From Halocafeteria seosinensis (lineage: Eukaryota; Sar; Bigyra; Bicosoecida), in NCBI GenBank assembly GCA_001687465.1, contig LVLI01000530.1, positions 1-24,943 on the forward strand: 24,943 nucleotides of DNA, written 5' to 3'. The notes beneath the pieces are model-generated. The model saw only the letters and a program-made list of their open reading frames with translations, was not told where the DNA came from and searched no databases. The position numbers and the translations under genes are program-made. Of the stretch, positions 14,589 through 24,943 are shown piece after piece (the first letter of the stretch is position 1; every line of letters begins with the position of its first letter).

Positions 14589-14879
14589 AGCCATGCGGAG
14601 GTCCCATGGGATGTGACGGACACAGATACTGAAGTTCGGGTCTGCGCCAATGCTTTGAAGTCACTCGTTTATGCTGCCTCTCTCCTAGTGGAACAGCGCG
14701 CCTGTAGCTGCCAGACACGGGCGCCAGCTGCTACCTAAGTGTAGCGGCTAACATCCAGCTGCCGGTGGGCCATCAGTCACATCTTCGTCGTCGTCTTAGT
14801 AATACATGCTACCATTAATGATTCGGGGAAACCCTCAGTGCTATGATAATGATTCATTTTGGGTTTTCAGTTCCTAACC
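14589..14879. other. No gene seen beyond the end of the repeat frame
   Basis: The repeat frame continues to a stop at 14738 without recognisable content. The rest shows no motif. CCTAACCCTAAA at 14873-14884 resembles a telomere-type repeat but is under two units long and overlaps a stop codon. Confidence 0.4.
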
Positions 14880-15164
14880 CTAAACGAGACTTCTGCTGCT
14901 GCTGGTACCCTGCAAAATGGTCCGGCAAATGCTTGCGAGACCCAGGGTAGCAGCCGAATGCAGAAGGGTGTTGCCATGTCCACAGTCTTCGCCTGAGATG
15001 ATATCCGCACGTCGGTTCTCTGGAATATGATTCAATATAACCCGGCATGCACCTTCGTGGCACCCGACAACAGCAAGTTGCAGAGCCGTCTCACCCCCAG
15101 AATCAAGTCGCTTCGAAATAAGGTCTTCGCACCATTCTTTATGGGGAATTGTGTCAATAAGAGG
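14880..15164 (-). CDS. Ankyrin-repeat fragment, reverse strand
   Basis: A 94-codon open stretch ends in TAG at 14880-14882. It contains two ankyrin-like repeats: GGETALQLAVVGCHEGACRV and, 38 residues on, HGNTLLHSAATLGLASICRT, both with the T-x-L-x-x-A turn-helix pattern. Upstream on this strand an in-frame TGA (15165-15167) blocks the frame, and I could not find a clean splice acceptor, so it is either the last exon of a spliced gene whose other exons I missed or a broken copy. Its repeats resemble those of the forward ankyrin gene at 21752-23722 in style, but they are not split one per exon. Confidence 0.5.
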   Translation of the reverse strand, partial: PLIDTIPHKEWCEDLISKRLDSGGETALQLAVVGCHEGACRVILNHIPENRRADIISGEDCGHGNTLLHSAATLGLASICRTILQGTSSSRSLV

Positions 15165-15800
15165 TCACTGTCACCAAGCTGTACTGGATTCCTGTATCGA
15201 CGTGGTCATCAAGCATCACTGCGAAATCCGCATGCTCCAGAATCACGTCACCAACCAAGAATACTACAGCACTACAGCCACAATACGTGAGACAGCCGGG
15301 ACCAGCACATTTTCGTTTATGATCTTCAGTGAAACTCTTGCACCAAGTGACGTCCTCCGAGCAATGCAAGCAGTTTGACCTTTACCGCGGTTCCTGTTTC
15401 CTTTCCGGTGCTGGTAATCGGAAATAGCTCTATTTACAGCCTGTAGACTACAAATAGAACACTGAGTCATGTGTCTCATCGCATATCGCCGATGACAGGG
15501 AATCACTGCAATTAATAAACAGCGAGAATTTTCAACACGCATCGAATTCAGTTGTCATCACCCAAACAGAAAGTATGGTTTCTATCTACATTCAAATGTT
15601 TGACAGTATGTTTCGGGCCAAGAGTTCGCTTCCGGGCTGGATTCTCGTTATCCGGGCTGGAGGCCCGGATCCAAAGGACGCCCGGAGGAATCAGCCCTGC
15701 AAACGCTTGTATACAGTAAATTCGCATTATTGATGCCATTTGCCTCGATAATGGTATCAGATCCAAAGGAGATACATTGATCCTTGTCGTCGTGCTTCCA
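15165..15800. other. Unresolved region upstream of bL25m
   Basis: Short ORFs on both strands; some on the reverse strand may be further exons of the ankyrin fragment, but none shows the repeat pattern clearly. A perfect hairpin of 8-nt arms (ATCCGGGC ... GCCCGGAT) lies at 15650-15670. Confidence 0.4.
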
Positions 15801-16786
15801 ATGGCGCTGTTGACGCGGAAATTGAGCTCGGCCACTACCTCGTCCCGAGCGAGACTCCTGGGGTCAGAGCGCCCCGAATTCTCGTTCCCTTTACGACGCT
15901 TTTTTCGTAGTCTTACAGTTGGCGGACACTGTCCGCCTTCGGGCGACGCTGCGGGCAGGTCATGCTCGCAATGGTGTGCGCCTCAGATCTCCCGACGGTC
16001 ATCGACCTCGAACATACAACAGAGGACCTTATTTGGACAATCCTTCGAAGTCCGGCAGATAAAGGGCATTCGGCGAACTGAGGACGACACAGGAACCAAT
16101 GCTTCCAAAAAGGCGCGGAGCGCTGGGTTGCTCCCAGGACGACTCTACGGAATTGACGCCGATGGAAGGAAACACCACATTAATTTGTGGGTACGATACG
16201 AGGACCTGAAAGCAGAAGTTAGTGCTTCCTGGCACCGTTTATTACGCTGTATATAAGAAACTTGTTCGCTTTGATGTACGCAGTACAATGCAAGGAGAGA
16301 ATGCTTCGAAAACACTTTATACGATATGGAGATTGACGGCGTCACGTATCGCGTTCTCCCGCGGGACCTGAAAAAGCACCCGGTGAGACGACAGGCTCTC
16401 TCGTGTGATTGGCTGATTTACGTGCCAGGAAGGAACCCAGGTTATAGGGTTACACTTCCCACAGAAGCCATGAATCAAGAACGATGCATTGCGTTCAAAC
16501 AAGGAGGATGGCTCTTAGATATTATGCACAAGGTAAGCAAATAGTCTCGTCGGATGGGTGCACATTGACCCTCATTGTTTTTATTTCATCGGTAATGCAG
16601 GTACCTGTGTACGTGTTTGGAGACCATATTCCTGATAAAGTTATGTTAGACCTAAGGGGAAAGCAAATAGGGCAGTCGATTAAAATGAGTGAAGTACATT
16701 TACCTGACGGAGTAACTCCACGGCATACAGATAGCGACTTTGCAATAGCGAAACTGGTAGGGAGCAAGCGGCTTTCGAAAAAGTAA
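15801..16786 (+). CDS. Mitochondrial large-subunit ribosomal protein bL25 (three exons)
   Basis: Exons 15801-16217, 16284-16532 and 16601-16786; introns of 66 and 68 nt, both phase 0 with GTTAGT...GCAG and GTAAGC...GCAG ends. The spliced product is 283 aa. bL25 binds 5S rRNA in bacteria; nuclear copies act in organelle ribosomes. Family cues: NASKKARSAGLLPGRLYG in exon 1, then CFENTLYDMEIDG, YRVLPRDLKKHPVR and CDWL in exon 2, and VPVYVFGDHIPD, LRGKQIGQSI and HLPDGVTPRHTDSD in exon 3. The first about 60 residues are Arg/Ser-rich (MALLTRKLSSATTSSRARLL), fitting a mitochondrial targeting peptide. The start is the first ATG in frame. The first junction is well supported because it restores the F-E-N-T-L-Y segment, although the donor GTTAGT is not the commonest. 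Confidence 0.85.
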
Positions 16787-16897
16787 TACTTGGAACTCTT
16801 TAGAGCTGGCTTGGAGAAGAATGAAATAGATAACAGAAGTCAAACGGGCTTGCGCACGAGATGGGAGAACAAAAAACGAGTATATTGTCTAGGGCCT

Positions 16898-18567
16898 CTA
16901 CCCGATTATCGGATCTTCCTCCAAAGACACAGAATGGATGTTTTTGTAACCCTCGCTACGAAGTTTGGCAAGCATTGCCGGTTTATCATATGGGGAAATC
17001 CCTACAGTGTCTTGCAATGTAACTACTTCTTCATTCCCGTCTATGTATCTTACTCGTACGCGGATAGCATCCTCACTTAGTTCAGCTTCAGTCTCTTCAC
17101 CTCGACTCTCTGGTGTTTTATCACTCCCCATTGACGCTGAAAAGGATCCGGTCAACGTCATCTCAGGTTTCCTGAGCACCTCCATAATGTCAGATATTTG
17201 TGCCCTGCCTTCATGCTCCAAATCAAAATAGGCAAAAGCCGCTTGTAATTGACGTTCGGGAAATTGCACATCTAAGCGACTCAGCGCTTTGCGCACCATT
17301 CCGATACTTGCTGTGTCAGTGTAATGGTGGTTTTGCCGATGAAGCTCCCGTTCCAAACGATCCATTCCTTCCTCTCCCCATTTTGTATATAGCCGTTCCC
17401 GTAGGTTATCGAGTAAGGGCTCAAGGCTTGTGTTCGATCCCGGAGCGCGAGCCATTGATGACTTCATCTCTGTTATCCGATTAATTTCAGGTTTATCCTG
17501 CGCATAAGCGTGGCGCCTGTCTGCTTCTTGAATTTCATTAGTGAACGTGCAGCTCCTGGCAAATGGATTGGCTCCACGTGCTTCTGTTCCCGGAAAGCAT
17601 CCCTCTGCTAGTCGTTGTGAGTAGATAGTAACTGGTTGTCCTTTTATTGGGTCATCTTTTGGGATTGTCTGATCTAAACATGTTGACTTTACTGTTTTCA
17701 AGTACTCAGCCTTTTCTTCCGCTGTTTTTCCTGTTCTAATTGGTGGCTTTGTCAAGCCGAATGAGGCAAGAAATTCTGTGTCTCGTTGTTCTGGGGGTAT
17801 CTCTTCTGCAGTTTAAACAATTGGAACTCTTGCATCACTTCGAGACGTACGTTTGTGTATGATGGAACTACAAGTGTAATCTTACCTCCATCGAGTGTTT
17901 TCATTATTCGTCGTCCTTTCGGACCGGTGTATTCCTCTTCCGGGTGCTCGACAAAATCACTTCTGTTGATTGTATTGAAATCCGGAGCTGCCGTAAGTTC
18001 TTCATGTAGTTGCTCGTTCTCTCTCTCTACTTCTTCCCTGAAAGATACATCGTACAATCATTGAGGATGGTCACTTTTTGCAACCTCATGGTGCCCACAC
18101 GTACATGACCTTCTTCTCTAACTCTTTCAATTGGCGATGGTATCGCGGGCGTCGCGTATGGATTTCTGTCGACGATCTGTGTATAGCGGCTTCGAGCTGA
18201 CTTTGTGTTGTGGTCTTCAATTCCTCCTTATGTTCAGACTGCAGGCACCCCTTAACGGTATTGCATGCCGTTCAAGTTCCACAGGCGATGTTAATGCACA
18301 TACCAAGGATCCGGGCGGTTTCGACTGGGCATCCACTTCCTGCTTCCTCCATTCTTCGTTCCAGTTCCCGACGAGCACCTTGGGCTCGCCGGTTGTGTTG
18401 TAAATCCCAGACATCGTATTCGGCAGCGGTGGGAGCTGTGCGAGCTCACGAGTCGCGCGTTTCTTGGAATATTCAGCCGTGCCACTGCTGGTCAGGAATC
18501 CGAACACACGTCACAATGTGTGAATTATAGACAGCGTAAATTTGATATCTAACCTATCAAACAGCAT
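16898..18567 (-). CDS. Coiled-coil / EF-hand-like probable axonemal protein (five exons)
   Basis: Reverse-strand exons 18567-18554 (14 nt), 18484-18304, 18238-18105, 18037-17886 and 17805-16898. Introns are 69, 65, 67 and 80 nt, and every junction keeps frame, giving 462 aa. Residues 38-50 (GEPKVLVGNWNEEW) resemble a motif found in ciliary proteins. About 65-125 is a charged coiled coil (QLKELEKKVMEEVERENEQL). About 290-373 looks like a degenerate EF-hand pair, with FDLEHEG in a loop lacking some calcium ligands. The C-terminus has a beta-rich piece ending in EEDPIIG. A flagellar microtubule role is an inference from the NW-x-EE motif and the overall build. The 14-nt first exon is the least certain part: the ATG there is chosen because it restores frame and a 69-nt intron. 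It ends 111 nt from bL25m, tail to tail. Confidence 0.75.
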
Positions 18568-19290
18568 GTTACTCCTGTTATGGCGTCAATGAGGTCTGCG
18601 CGCCAAGAAATCCGGACGAAAACCCGAATTTTCGGGTATTTTCGTACCGAAATGACCGAACTCTGGCAGGAATCGTCGTCATATGGCCCATGATATGGTA
18701 CGTATCCGGCTCATACTTGCAGAGACTAAGTATCTACTTGCTGTAGTGATCTGCAGTGGTTGAGGCGTGATTCATTCATGGAAGTTGCCCGAAATCCGCT
18801 GGCCAGAATTGGACACGGAAGTTATCCCTTGGGTTCATTCAACTGGGTACTTTCTCTCGAACCCATAGGATGTTGCTCTATCTATATATCAGTAGGCAAT
18901 AGTACCCGCATCCAGATAGTTCTATGGGTTGTGTGGTACTCAAGGCGCGAACGGACATGTGACTCATGATGTGAGGAAGTTCCTGCTAGTGGTTCGGTCG
19001 CAGGCTGTGAAGCGCGGGATCCATTCCTTTTGACCTCATTTGACTTAGTTACGCTAGTTTTGCCCCCAGGATAGCTTAAGAGCAGTTCTACCCATCACCC
19101 TCTTCACTTTATCCGTTTTGAATCTTTTATTTGATCCATTGACTGTAAACGATGCCGGGATCTCAAGGAGTGTTCGGACTTCCCGGTAGGTCGTCGTTCC
19201 CAGTCTCATTTCGCTTCTCTCGGATGTTTTACCTGGATCTGCTTCTTCTTTAGTGCAGTCCTGAATGCGGTGAAGCCTATTGACATCGAC
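18568..19290. other. Intergenic stretch between divergent genes
   Basis: About 720 nt between the axonemal-type gene and Xaa-Pro dipeptidase. It should hold both promoters and perhaps a first dipeptidase exon. A near-perfect inverted repeat (CGAAAACCCGAA ... TTCGGGTATTTTCG) lies at 18617-18644. Nothing else stands out. Confidence 0.45.
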
Positions 19291-21323
19291 ATGAGCATGC
19301 ACCAGGAAAATCGGGAGCGTCTGACGAAGGCCTTTCACAGCAAAGATGTCCCGTCCAACTCGATAATTTTCCTCAAGGGTGGTTCAGAGAGTGCACGATA
19401 CAACACGGGTGAGTATTTTTATTCACCGTGGTTGCTTTGTTTTGGTAGGGCAACAATTGCGGGAATACAGACCGTGAGGAGTTCTTCCGCCAGGAAAGCT
19501 ACTTCTTTTGGGCCTTCGGTGCGAATATCCCAGATGTAGCCGGATATATCGACATTGATACCGGAGAGTAAGTTCCAGGAAGGTAAACACGGCAGAGCAT
19601 AGAGGAACTTTATCTGTACTTCCATTGCGCTGAGCCAGGTCCACGCTGGTCGTTCCATACCTTCCGGAGGTGTATGAGATATGGATGGGAACACGTTGGA
19701 GTCTGCAAGAATACAAGATGTACTACAAAGTCGATGCGGTATGCTTCTATGAGTATATTTGGTATAGCCATCGGTTTTGCGTTCAATTATTCTTCTTTGG
19801 AAAGGATTGCAGGCTATCTACGACACTCAACTGGCCGATGCCTTGATCCAGAAGGACCCGGAAGTTATCTACACCCTTCAGGGTTACAACACGGACTCAA
19901 AAGCGCTGCTACCATCACGTGAGCGTTGTGTTCTGCCCTTGATCAACATTGGCTGTGCTAATGTTTCAATTCTTTACACTTGGCAGCTAAGTTTCCTGGA
20001 GACTCGACCTACCGGATCGACAACGGGAAATTGTTTCCCATAGTTTCTCATCTTCGAAGCATCAAAACAAAGAAAGAAGTAGAACTCATCCGGAACTTGA
20101 ATGAAGTCAGGTATGATTTACCTCTTTGCTCTGCAACAACTAGATCCAGTCTTTGTTAGACAAGGGACTTGGTCTCATATATGATGCAGTTCGGAGGCCC
20201 ATCTAGCCGTAATGGCGGCTGCCTCTCCGGGAATGCGTGAAAGCGAGATGGAGGCCCTCTTCCAAGTAAGGGTAGCACAACGCGAATAAGGTGGTAAACT
20301 GTTCCTCCCAAAAGGTGCATCCATGCAGCACTGGACGTACGCTTATGGACTATGCCGTTACTGGGCATACATTCCGATTTGCGCTTCGGGCCCAAATGCT
20401 GCAGTACTTCACTATGGGCACGCAGGTGCCCCTAACTCGCGAATCATGGAAGATGGTGATCTCACCGTGAATGATATGGGAGCGGAAAGACACTGCTTTG
20501 CATCAGACATCACTTGCTCATTTCCCATAAATGGGAAGTTCACCGAGGACCAGAAGTTCATTTACGAGACTGTGCTGAGTATGTTCTTGTGTATTCTCAA
20601 TGTTCTGTCGAATAACCAACAGTTAACCGTTTCCCATTTTTTGGCTCAGAGGCTAACAATGCTGTTGAGAAGGAAATGAAACCAGGAGTTTATTGGCCAG
20701 ATATGCACGCTATGGCATATCGTATTATCCTTACTGAACTAAAACGTGGGGGTGTCTTAACGTAAGTTTTTTCTTTGGGGTGTCAGTTTCAGTATCCTCT
20801 AGGGCAACTTCTATCATGCTTGAGTTCAGTGGGGATATTGAAGAGATGATGAACGACAACGTCGCATCCATCTTCATGCCTCATGGTCTTGGCCACCTCA
20901 TGGGACTTGATGTGCACGATGTTGGTGGTCGCCCAAAGGGCTCGAAAAAAGACTCGAGACTAGGATTTCAATCTGTACGCTTGGTAGACAATCTTAAAGA
21001 GGGAATGGTCCTGACGTGCGAGCCTGGATGTTACTTCATTGACTCGTTGTTGGAGTCTAATCAGGAGCTACTGGCGAAATACGCAGACATGGTACGTTCA
21101 CTGCCTGATCTAATCCAGGGATTACTGTTGCAGACAACGCCGTTCCATTTGAACGCAGAATGTCTTGAACCGGTTTCGCGGCTTTGGTGGGGTTCGGATA
21201 GAAGACAACGTTCTTGTAACTAAAGACGGTATCGAGGTATTCACTAAGGTTCCTCGTACTGTCGAGGATATCGAAAGAGCCTGTGCTGGTCAAATCACGT
21301 CCATTGCAGACATTAAAACGTAG
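19291..21323 (+). CDS. PEPD: Xaa-Pro dipeptidase (prolidase, M24 family), ten exons
   Basis: Exons 19291-19408, 19471-19567, 19639-19738, 19813-19918, 19987-20110, 20190-20265, 20329-20578, 20650-20761, 20830-21091 and 21159-21323. The nine introns are 62-79 nt, all GT-AG, with phases that restore family motifs at each junction. The spliced product is 469 aa, near the usual length of about 490. Prolidase releases C-terminal proline from dipeptides and needs two Mn ions. All five metal ligands are present: D256 (NDMG), D267 (ASDIT), H350 (PHGLGH), E392 (TCEPG) and E430 (VRIED). N-terminal domain cues are [11 protein letters not shown] and [11 protein letters not shown]. The frame is open upstream of the first ATG (19291) with a possible splice acceptor at about 19260, so a short upstream exon may exist. 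The protein is probably cytosolic. Confidence 0.9.
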
Positions 21324-21751
21324 TAATTCTCGTGTGGATATGTCATCATAGCTTCAACGAAAATAAATCTAGCAAAGTGTATATGCACCCTTACCAACTG
21401 TGGATCCTGCTCTCACTTTTTTTCTTTTTCTTTCTTTCCGGAAGACCAACTGCAAGCGATGTATTACGCTAAGATCAGCCAACACCAAGAAGACGTACTT
21501 GTGACGTTGAACCTCCGGTAACTTCGCCTGACGTCGAGACAGGAAAACTTCTCATCAGAAAAAGTCTATCTTCTGGTGGCAAAATCTTGCAAAAGGAAAG
21601 CGAAAAACTGTTGTCGCCCCAAAATCACTCAATCTGTTGGCGTCACTTCGTATGTTGAAAACTTCTATTAGAAGCTTCTATTTCTCTGCTTGTCATTTGT
21701 AAACGAGTATCGTCAACGGGCAGAAAAAGACGACAAAGTCAAGGGGGCATT
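21324..21751. other. No gene seen
   Basis: 430 nt between dipeptidase and ankyrin gene, with a long pyrimidine tract near 21416-21440 (many T and C runs). Probably 3' UTR plus promoter; an extra 5' exon of the ankyrin gene is not excluded. Confidence 0.45.
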
Positions 21752-23722
21752 ATGGTAGCCGCAGCACGCCTTCGAGAGTTGTATCGAGTGTACTTTAAGT
21801 GGTTTAAAGGCTCAATGTTAAAACACTATTTAAACCAAGACGAAGTGATGGACGAACTGGACTACCTTGTTTGTGACATGTTGCAAATAGGCAAAGCAGT
21901 GCGGGCGGAGGGCTTCCCTAATTTAAGCTCGCCACCTGGAATCCTCAATCTCATCGTATGCAACGATATGGAATATATGAACCTGCGCCAGATCCGGAAC
22001 TATGCTCCCTCAGATACCTTGATGTCCATTTGCATTGCTAATCTGTCCAACATGAAGCCCAATGCAATGCAAAGAAACATACTGACTCTCGTTGATGATT
22101 TCGGAGTTTCTCCCTGTTTGGCTGGAAACGTACGTTGAATACCTAAGTCCCCCTATCTCCAAGGGATGATACATAATTGCTTTCCTGCAGCTCGGCAAGA
22201 CAGCTTTCCATGAACTTTCAAGGGTGTGGAAAAGCAATCCTAGCAAGGAGACGATGATCGTTGACACTTTATTAACATTATTTGACTTCGTGGAAGACCA
22301 TGAATGCGATCTTGAGTGCAAAGACGTTGTACGAATTATGATCTAACTGAAGAACTACCCTTGATGATCCTCGTAAGCAACGTTGCTACTCGAACTTGCG
22401 CAGAATGGCCGCACTGCGTTGCATGAAGCGGTCAAGGATGGTTTGTTTAAGTACGTCGAGCTTCTGACGAAGCACGGTGCGGACATTAACTCTCAAGATA
22501 CGGTAAATTTCCAGAACAGAAATATTGCCCAGCGTAGCTTCAATAAACTTAGCTGTGTGTCTCCGATGATGCAGGATGGACTAACACCACTTCATATCCT
22601 GGCGGATGAGGAATATGCGAACTCTGCAGTTCGAGACCGTATAGCCGAATATTTTTTTTGCCAGCCACATCTTGACGTAGCCATTCAAGATAATGTGCGC
22701 TGTACAATGCTAAAATGCTTTAAGGTTATCTGTAGATCACACTTCAAGTCCTGGCTTCGCAGCATGGATCAACTCCGTTGCATACAGTTGCTAAAAGGGG
22801 GCTGGAGAACTTGACGAAGCAGCTTCTTTACGAGAATGGTAATTGCATTAACGTCGTTGACAACGTAAGCCATCCTCCTCAATAGGTCCGGCTAGCTCTG
22901 GCTAGGGATCCAAAGACTTGATTATTTCAGGATGGAAATAACCCCCTCCTCGCCGCATGCTTAGGCGGTAACCTGGAGACCGTCAGCCTTTGCGTAGACT
23001 ACATGGCTCCTGATTCCTTATTCAAGATTAAAAACCAAGTACGTTTTGAATTTATGGCTGAAACTGACATGTAAACGAACGCGGGAGCTCATCTACCAAT
23101 GGGCGTTCTGCTTACCTGTACGTTGTTGTATGTGTATCATGAAGAACGGCTCGAATGCACTACATATGGCAGCCCAAAATCCGGAGGTGTTGGAAATGCT
23201 CATTGGTCTTCCTGGAGCAGACATAAATTCCGTGAATAACGTAAGTACCTAACAAGTCCCTCCGAATGTTTTGTTCTCAGAGACATACTAGCCATACGCG
23301 AGCAACAGGATGGTGAAACACCGCTTCACATAGCGTCGCGTGGAGGAAGTGTACAGTGTGTCCATTTATGCGCCAGATACGGTGCTTCATTCACACATGA
23401 AAATAAGGTACGCTGATTGATGAGATCTCTTCGCGCAGGGGGGATGTTTTGCTATGGAGTTACACGAACCATTGCCAACTGTCAACAGAGAGGGAAAGTC
23501 CCAGAAGATGTCATGAAGGTCTACGCTACGAGAAAGAGTAAGCTAGAACGATATTTCGAAGACAGAAAGCGTGTACGAGAAGGCGATACCCATGATGGGT
23601 ATACGGACAGCAGCTTACTACCAGTGTCGAAATCAGAGAATTTGAATTCCACGGAATCAGATGATGGGACAAAGTCGTTCAAGAGAGTTAAAGCTTCGGT
23701 CACAAACTGTTGCCTTCAATAG
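21752..23722 (+). CDS. Ankyrin-repeat protein with one repeat per exon (nine exons)
   Basis: Exons 21752-22129, 22191-22328, 22404-22502, 22575-22694, 22763-22864, 22931-23038, 23145-23240, 23309-23407 and 23489-23722. All exon lengths are multiples of three and all eight introns are phase 0. The product is 457 aa. Exon 1 is a helical N-terminal part without a known fold. Exons 2-8 each hold one ankyrin unit; exons 3-8 are 32-40 codons long and open with NGRTALHEA, DGLTPLHIL, HGSTPLHTV, DGNNPLLAA, NGSNALHMA or DGETPLHIA. The last exon starts with a partial repeat and ends in a charged, Ser-rich tail with FKRVK. Introns are 61-81 nt except the sixth (106 nt). The donor at 22329 and the AAG acceptor at 23144 are the weakest calls. 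It is presumably a protein-interaction scaffold; partner unknown. Confidence 0.82.
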
Positions 23723-24018
23723 GGCATGGTTCTATCTGTAGTAATGCCAGTTCTAGGACCCGGCAAGCACTCGTAGACATATGGACACAATCGGTAAACA
23801 AGGCGAAGTTGACATTCACGCGGAATAGACAATATATGAGTACATGCGGTAGCTTTAAATACAGCGTAAAACACTACTGTATACGTTATGCTCTTTGCTA
23901 CATTGTCTCAGCACTGCTAGCACCTGAACGTGACATGGTTTGTACCTCTCCTCATCCAGGATGTCGCACAAAGTTCCACACATGTCCTTCTTTCTCAGCG
24001 TCGATACAATATAGCTAC
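23723..24018. other. No gene seen
   Basis: About 300 nt between the ankyrin gene and the convergent low-complexity ORF; no motif or repeat recognised. Confidence 0.4.
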
Positions 24019-24680
24019 CTAGCTTTTTCGTCTTCTCCGGGATAAGGACGAAGCTTGCGTCGCTACCATACTCTCCTCGTCCAACGATGAAAAACTAATC
24101 CCCGAGTCACTATCGCTGCTAGGGCGACGTCCACGGCGGTTGTTCGTTGCCCGGCCCATTGCAGAAGTAGATGACATGCGTATTGAAGACACAGGGGTCC
24201 GATAATGTGCCCGCGAAGGTACATCGTGTGTTTGGGCGTCCGCGTTTAGCGCCATCACATCAGGTTCTATTGGAACCCCGGCAGTCACTCTTCCAGTTTC
24301 CTTGTCCACGAATAACGGCGTGCGCGAAATGGCTGGGTGCATGGAACCCAGGCCCTCTCCTTCACGTTCCAAGAAATACACGGTTGTCTGCATTCTGGAT
24401 CCATCATCCTCTGCTTTGGCGCCTGTCTCTTGATCGACCATCATGGATGGCGTCGCCAGGTAATACACACAGGAGTCTTGTTGTTGCTGTGGGCGATTAT
24501 GAGAAGACTGCTCCTGCGACACTGTACCTGCATGCACATTTGGCTTGGCATCAGCCTGCTCGTTGTTAAGGGCACCTCCTGAACGTTCGGTGTCTGTGTC
24601 TGGCCGTAACCAGTAGTATTTATCGACGCAATCCCCCATATCAGAGATTGGTGTCGCAAACTTGTTGCGACGCTGTGCCA
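24019..24680 (-). CDS. Hypothetical low-complexity protein, probably 3' exon
   Basis: The reverse-strand open frame ends at 24019 and reaches back to stops near 24705. No ATG opens it at the upstream end, but a TTTTATTGGCACAG sequence near 24670-24683 could be a splice acceptor, so it is best read as a last exon or as starting at an internal ATG. The product is Ser-, Gln- and Arg-rich. Three loosely similar segments pair a hydrophobic piece with a KETG/QETG turn: TPSMMVDQETG, TPLFVDKETG and a YFLEREGEG relative. The C-terminus has RRGRR, a Ser/Asp-rich stretch and RRRRKS. No family is recognised; nuclear or cytoskeletal disordered protein is only a guess. Confidence 0.45.
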
Positions 24681-24861
24681 ATAAAACGGCCTTTGACAAA
24701 TATTACTACGGGTTCAGACAAAACCAGTAAAGCCTGACGTACAATCCTAGCGGATGAACGTTGCCTGCCGAGTCGACATCACCCAGTAATGGGAATGGAC
24801 GAACTTCTCAACTTGGAATCCCAAGTCTGGGTCGCATCTGCGAACCCAGAGTTCCCATCAA

Positions 24862-24895
24862 GGTTGCAACATGCAAAGTTACCAAAGTTGCAACC
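24862..24895. repeat. Inverted repeat built on a palindrome
   Basis: GGTTGCAAC (24862-24870) and GTTGCAACC (24887-24895) are perfect inverted copies, and each contains the self-palindromic GTTGCAAC. The 16-nt loop carries a further partial copy (GCAAAGTTACC). Could be a paired regulatory site or a hairpin; no gene is assigned. Confidence 0.5.
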
Positions 24896-24943
24896 TGACC
24901 TGTGTGATACATGAAGATGTGTGTCCTCCCATCCCCCGTGTAC

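Noticed and set aside
14873-14884. Telomere-like CCTAACCCTAAA
   Set aside because: Less than two units long, overlaps the stop codon of an ankyrin frame, and coding genes continue on both sides.
15548-15835. Reverse-strand ORF over the bL25m start
   Set aside because: Overlaps the well-supported bL25m exon and has no family pattern.
22383-22814. Single long ORF across ankyrin exons
   Set aside because: It reads through introns at 22503-22574 and 22695-22762; the spliced model gives proper ankyrin units.
24171-24569. Forward ORF opposite the low-complexity gene
   Set aside because: Shadow of the reverse-strand open frame; no independent support.
1-24943. CRISPR arrays, tRNA and rRNA genes
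   Set aside because: No regular short repeat-spacer array, cloverleaf or rRNA core sequence was noticed on reading; no search tool was available.

Overview
The window joins two kinds of DNA. Positions 1 to about 9530 are the right-hand part of a Polinton-like virus / virophage-type element: compact intronless genes with short spacers. The rest is a microbial eukaryote chromosome with spliced genes whose introns are mostly 60-80 nt with GT...AG ends. The host cannot be named from this sequence. Short introns, a mitochondrial bL25 protein and a probable axonemal protein suggest a flagellated protist lineage (stramenopile-like is only a guess).

Viral part. The forward block holds a probable major capsid protein (3' part only, cut by the window edge), a Gln-rich protein of unknown role, an A32/FtsK-type packaging ATPase, a VLTF3-like late transcription factor, a 53-aa basic peptide, a penton-type minor capsid protein and a possible 29-aa peptide. 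It meets a reverse-strand block head-on at a hairpin: an unknown protein, a NUMOD4-HNH-AP2 endonuclease-like protein, an unknown helical protein, an adenine-type DNA methyltransferase and a 2OG-Fe(II) oxygenase fused to an FkbM methyltransferase. A small forward zinc-ribbon protein and a GC-richer repeat zone (9359-9519) close the element. Any polymerase, integrase or left terminal repeat would lie left of the window.

Two regulatory regularities stand out. Seven of eleven viral starts carry TATATG fused to the ATG, and three more have a TATA-like element within about 10 nt. The arrangement resembles the poxvirus late initiator TAAATG, and the element also encodes a VLTF3-like factor. In addition, A/T-rich hairpins sit just after or on stop codons at several gene ends, similar to the hairpin 3'-end signals known from Mimivirus.

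Host part. In order: an unannotatable stretch; a single-exon SAP-like, Cys-rich nuclear-type protein (10495-11619); a non-coding stretch with one doubtful reverse-strand gene; a Fic-domain protein (12912-14015); three near-identical tandem repeats just behind it (14051-14588); a reverse-strand ankyrin fragment; mitochondrial ribosomal protein bL25 (3 exons); a convergent 5-exon coiled-coil/EF-hand-like protein; Xaa-Pro dipeptidase (10 exons); an ankyrin protein in which the repeats are carried one per exon with all introns in phase 0; and a low-complexity reverse-strand ORF. The spliced models were built by hand from frame continuity, splice sites and family motifs. All junctions keep frame, but none is confirmed by transcripts.
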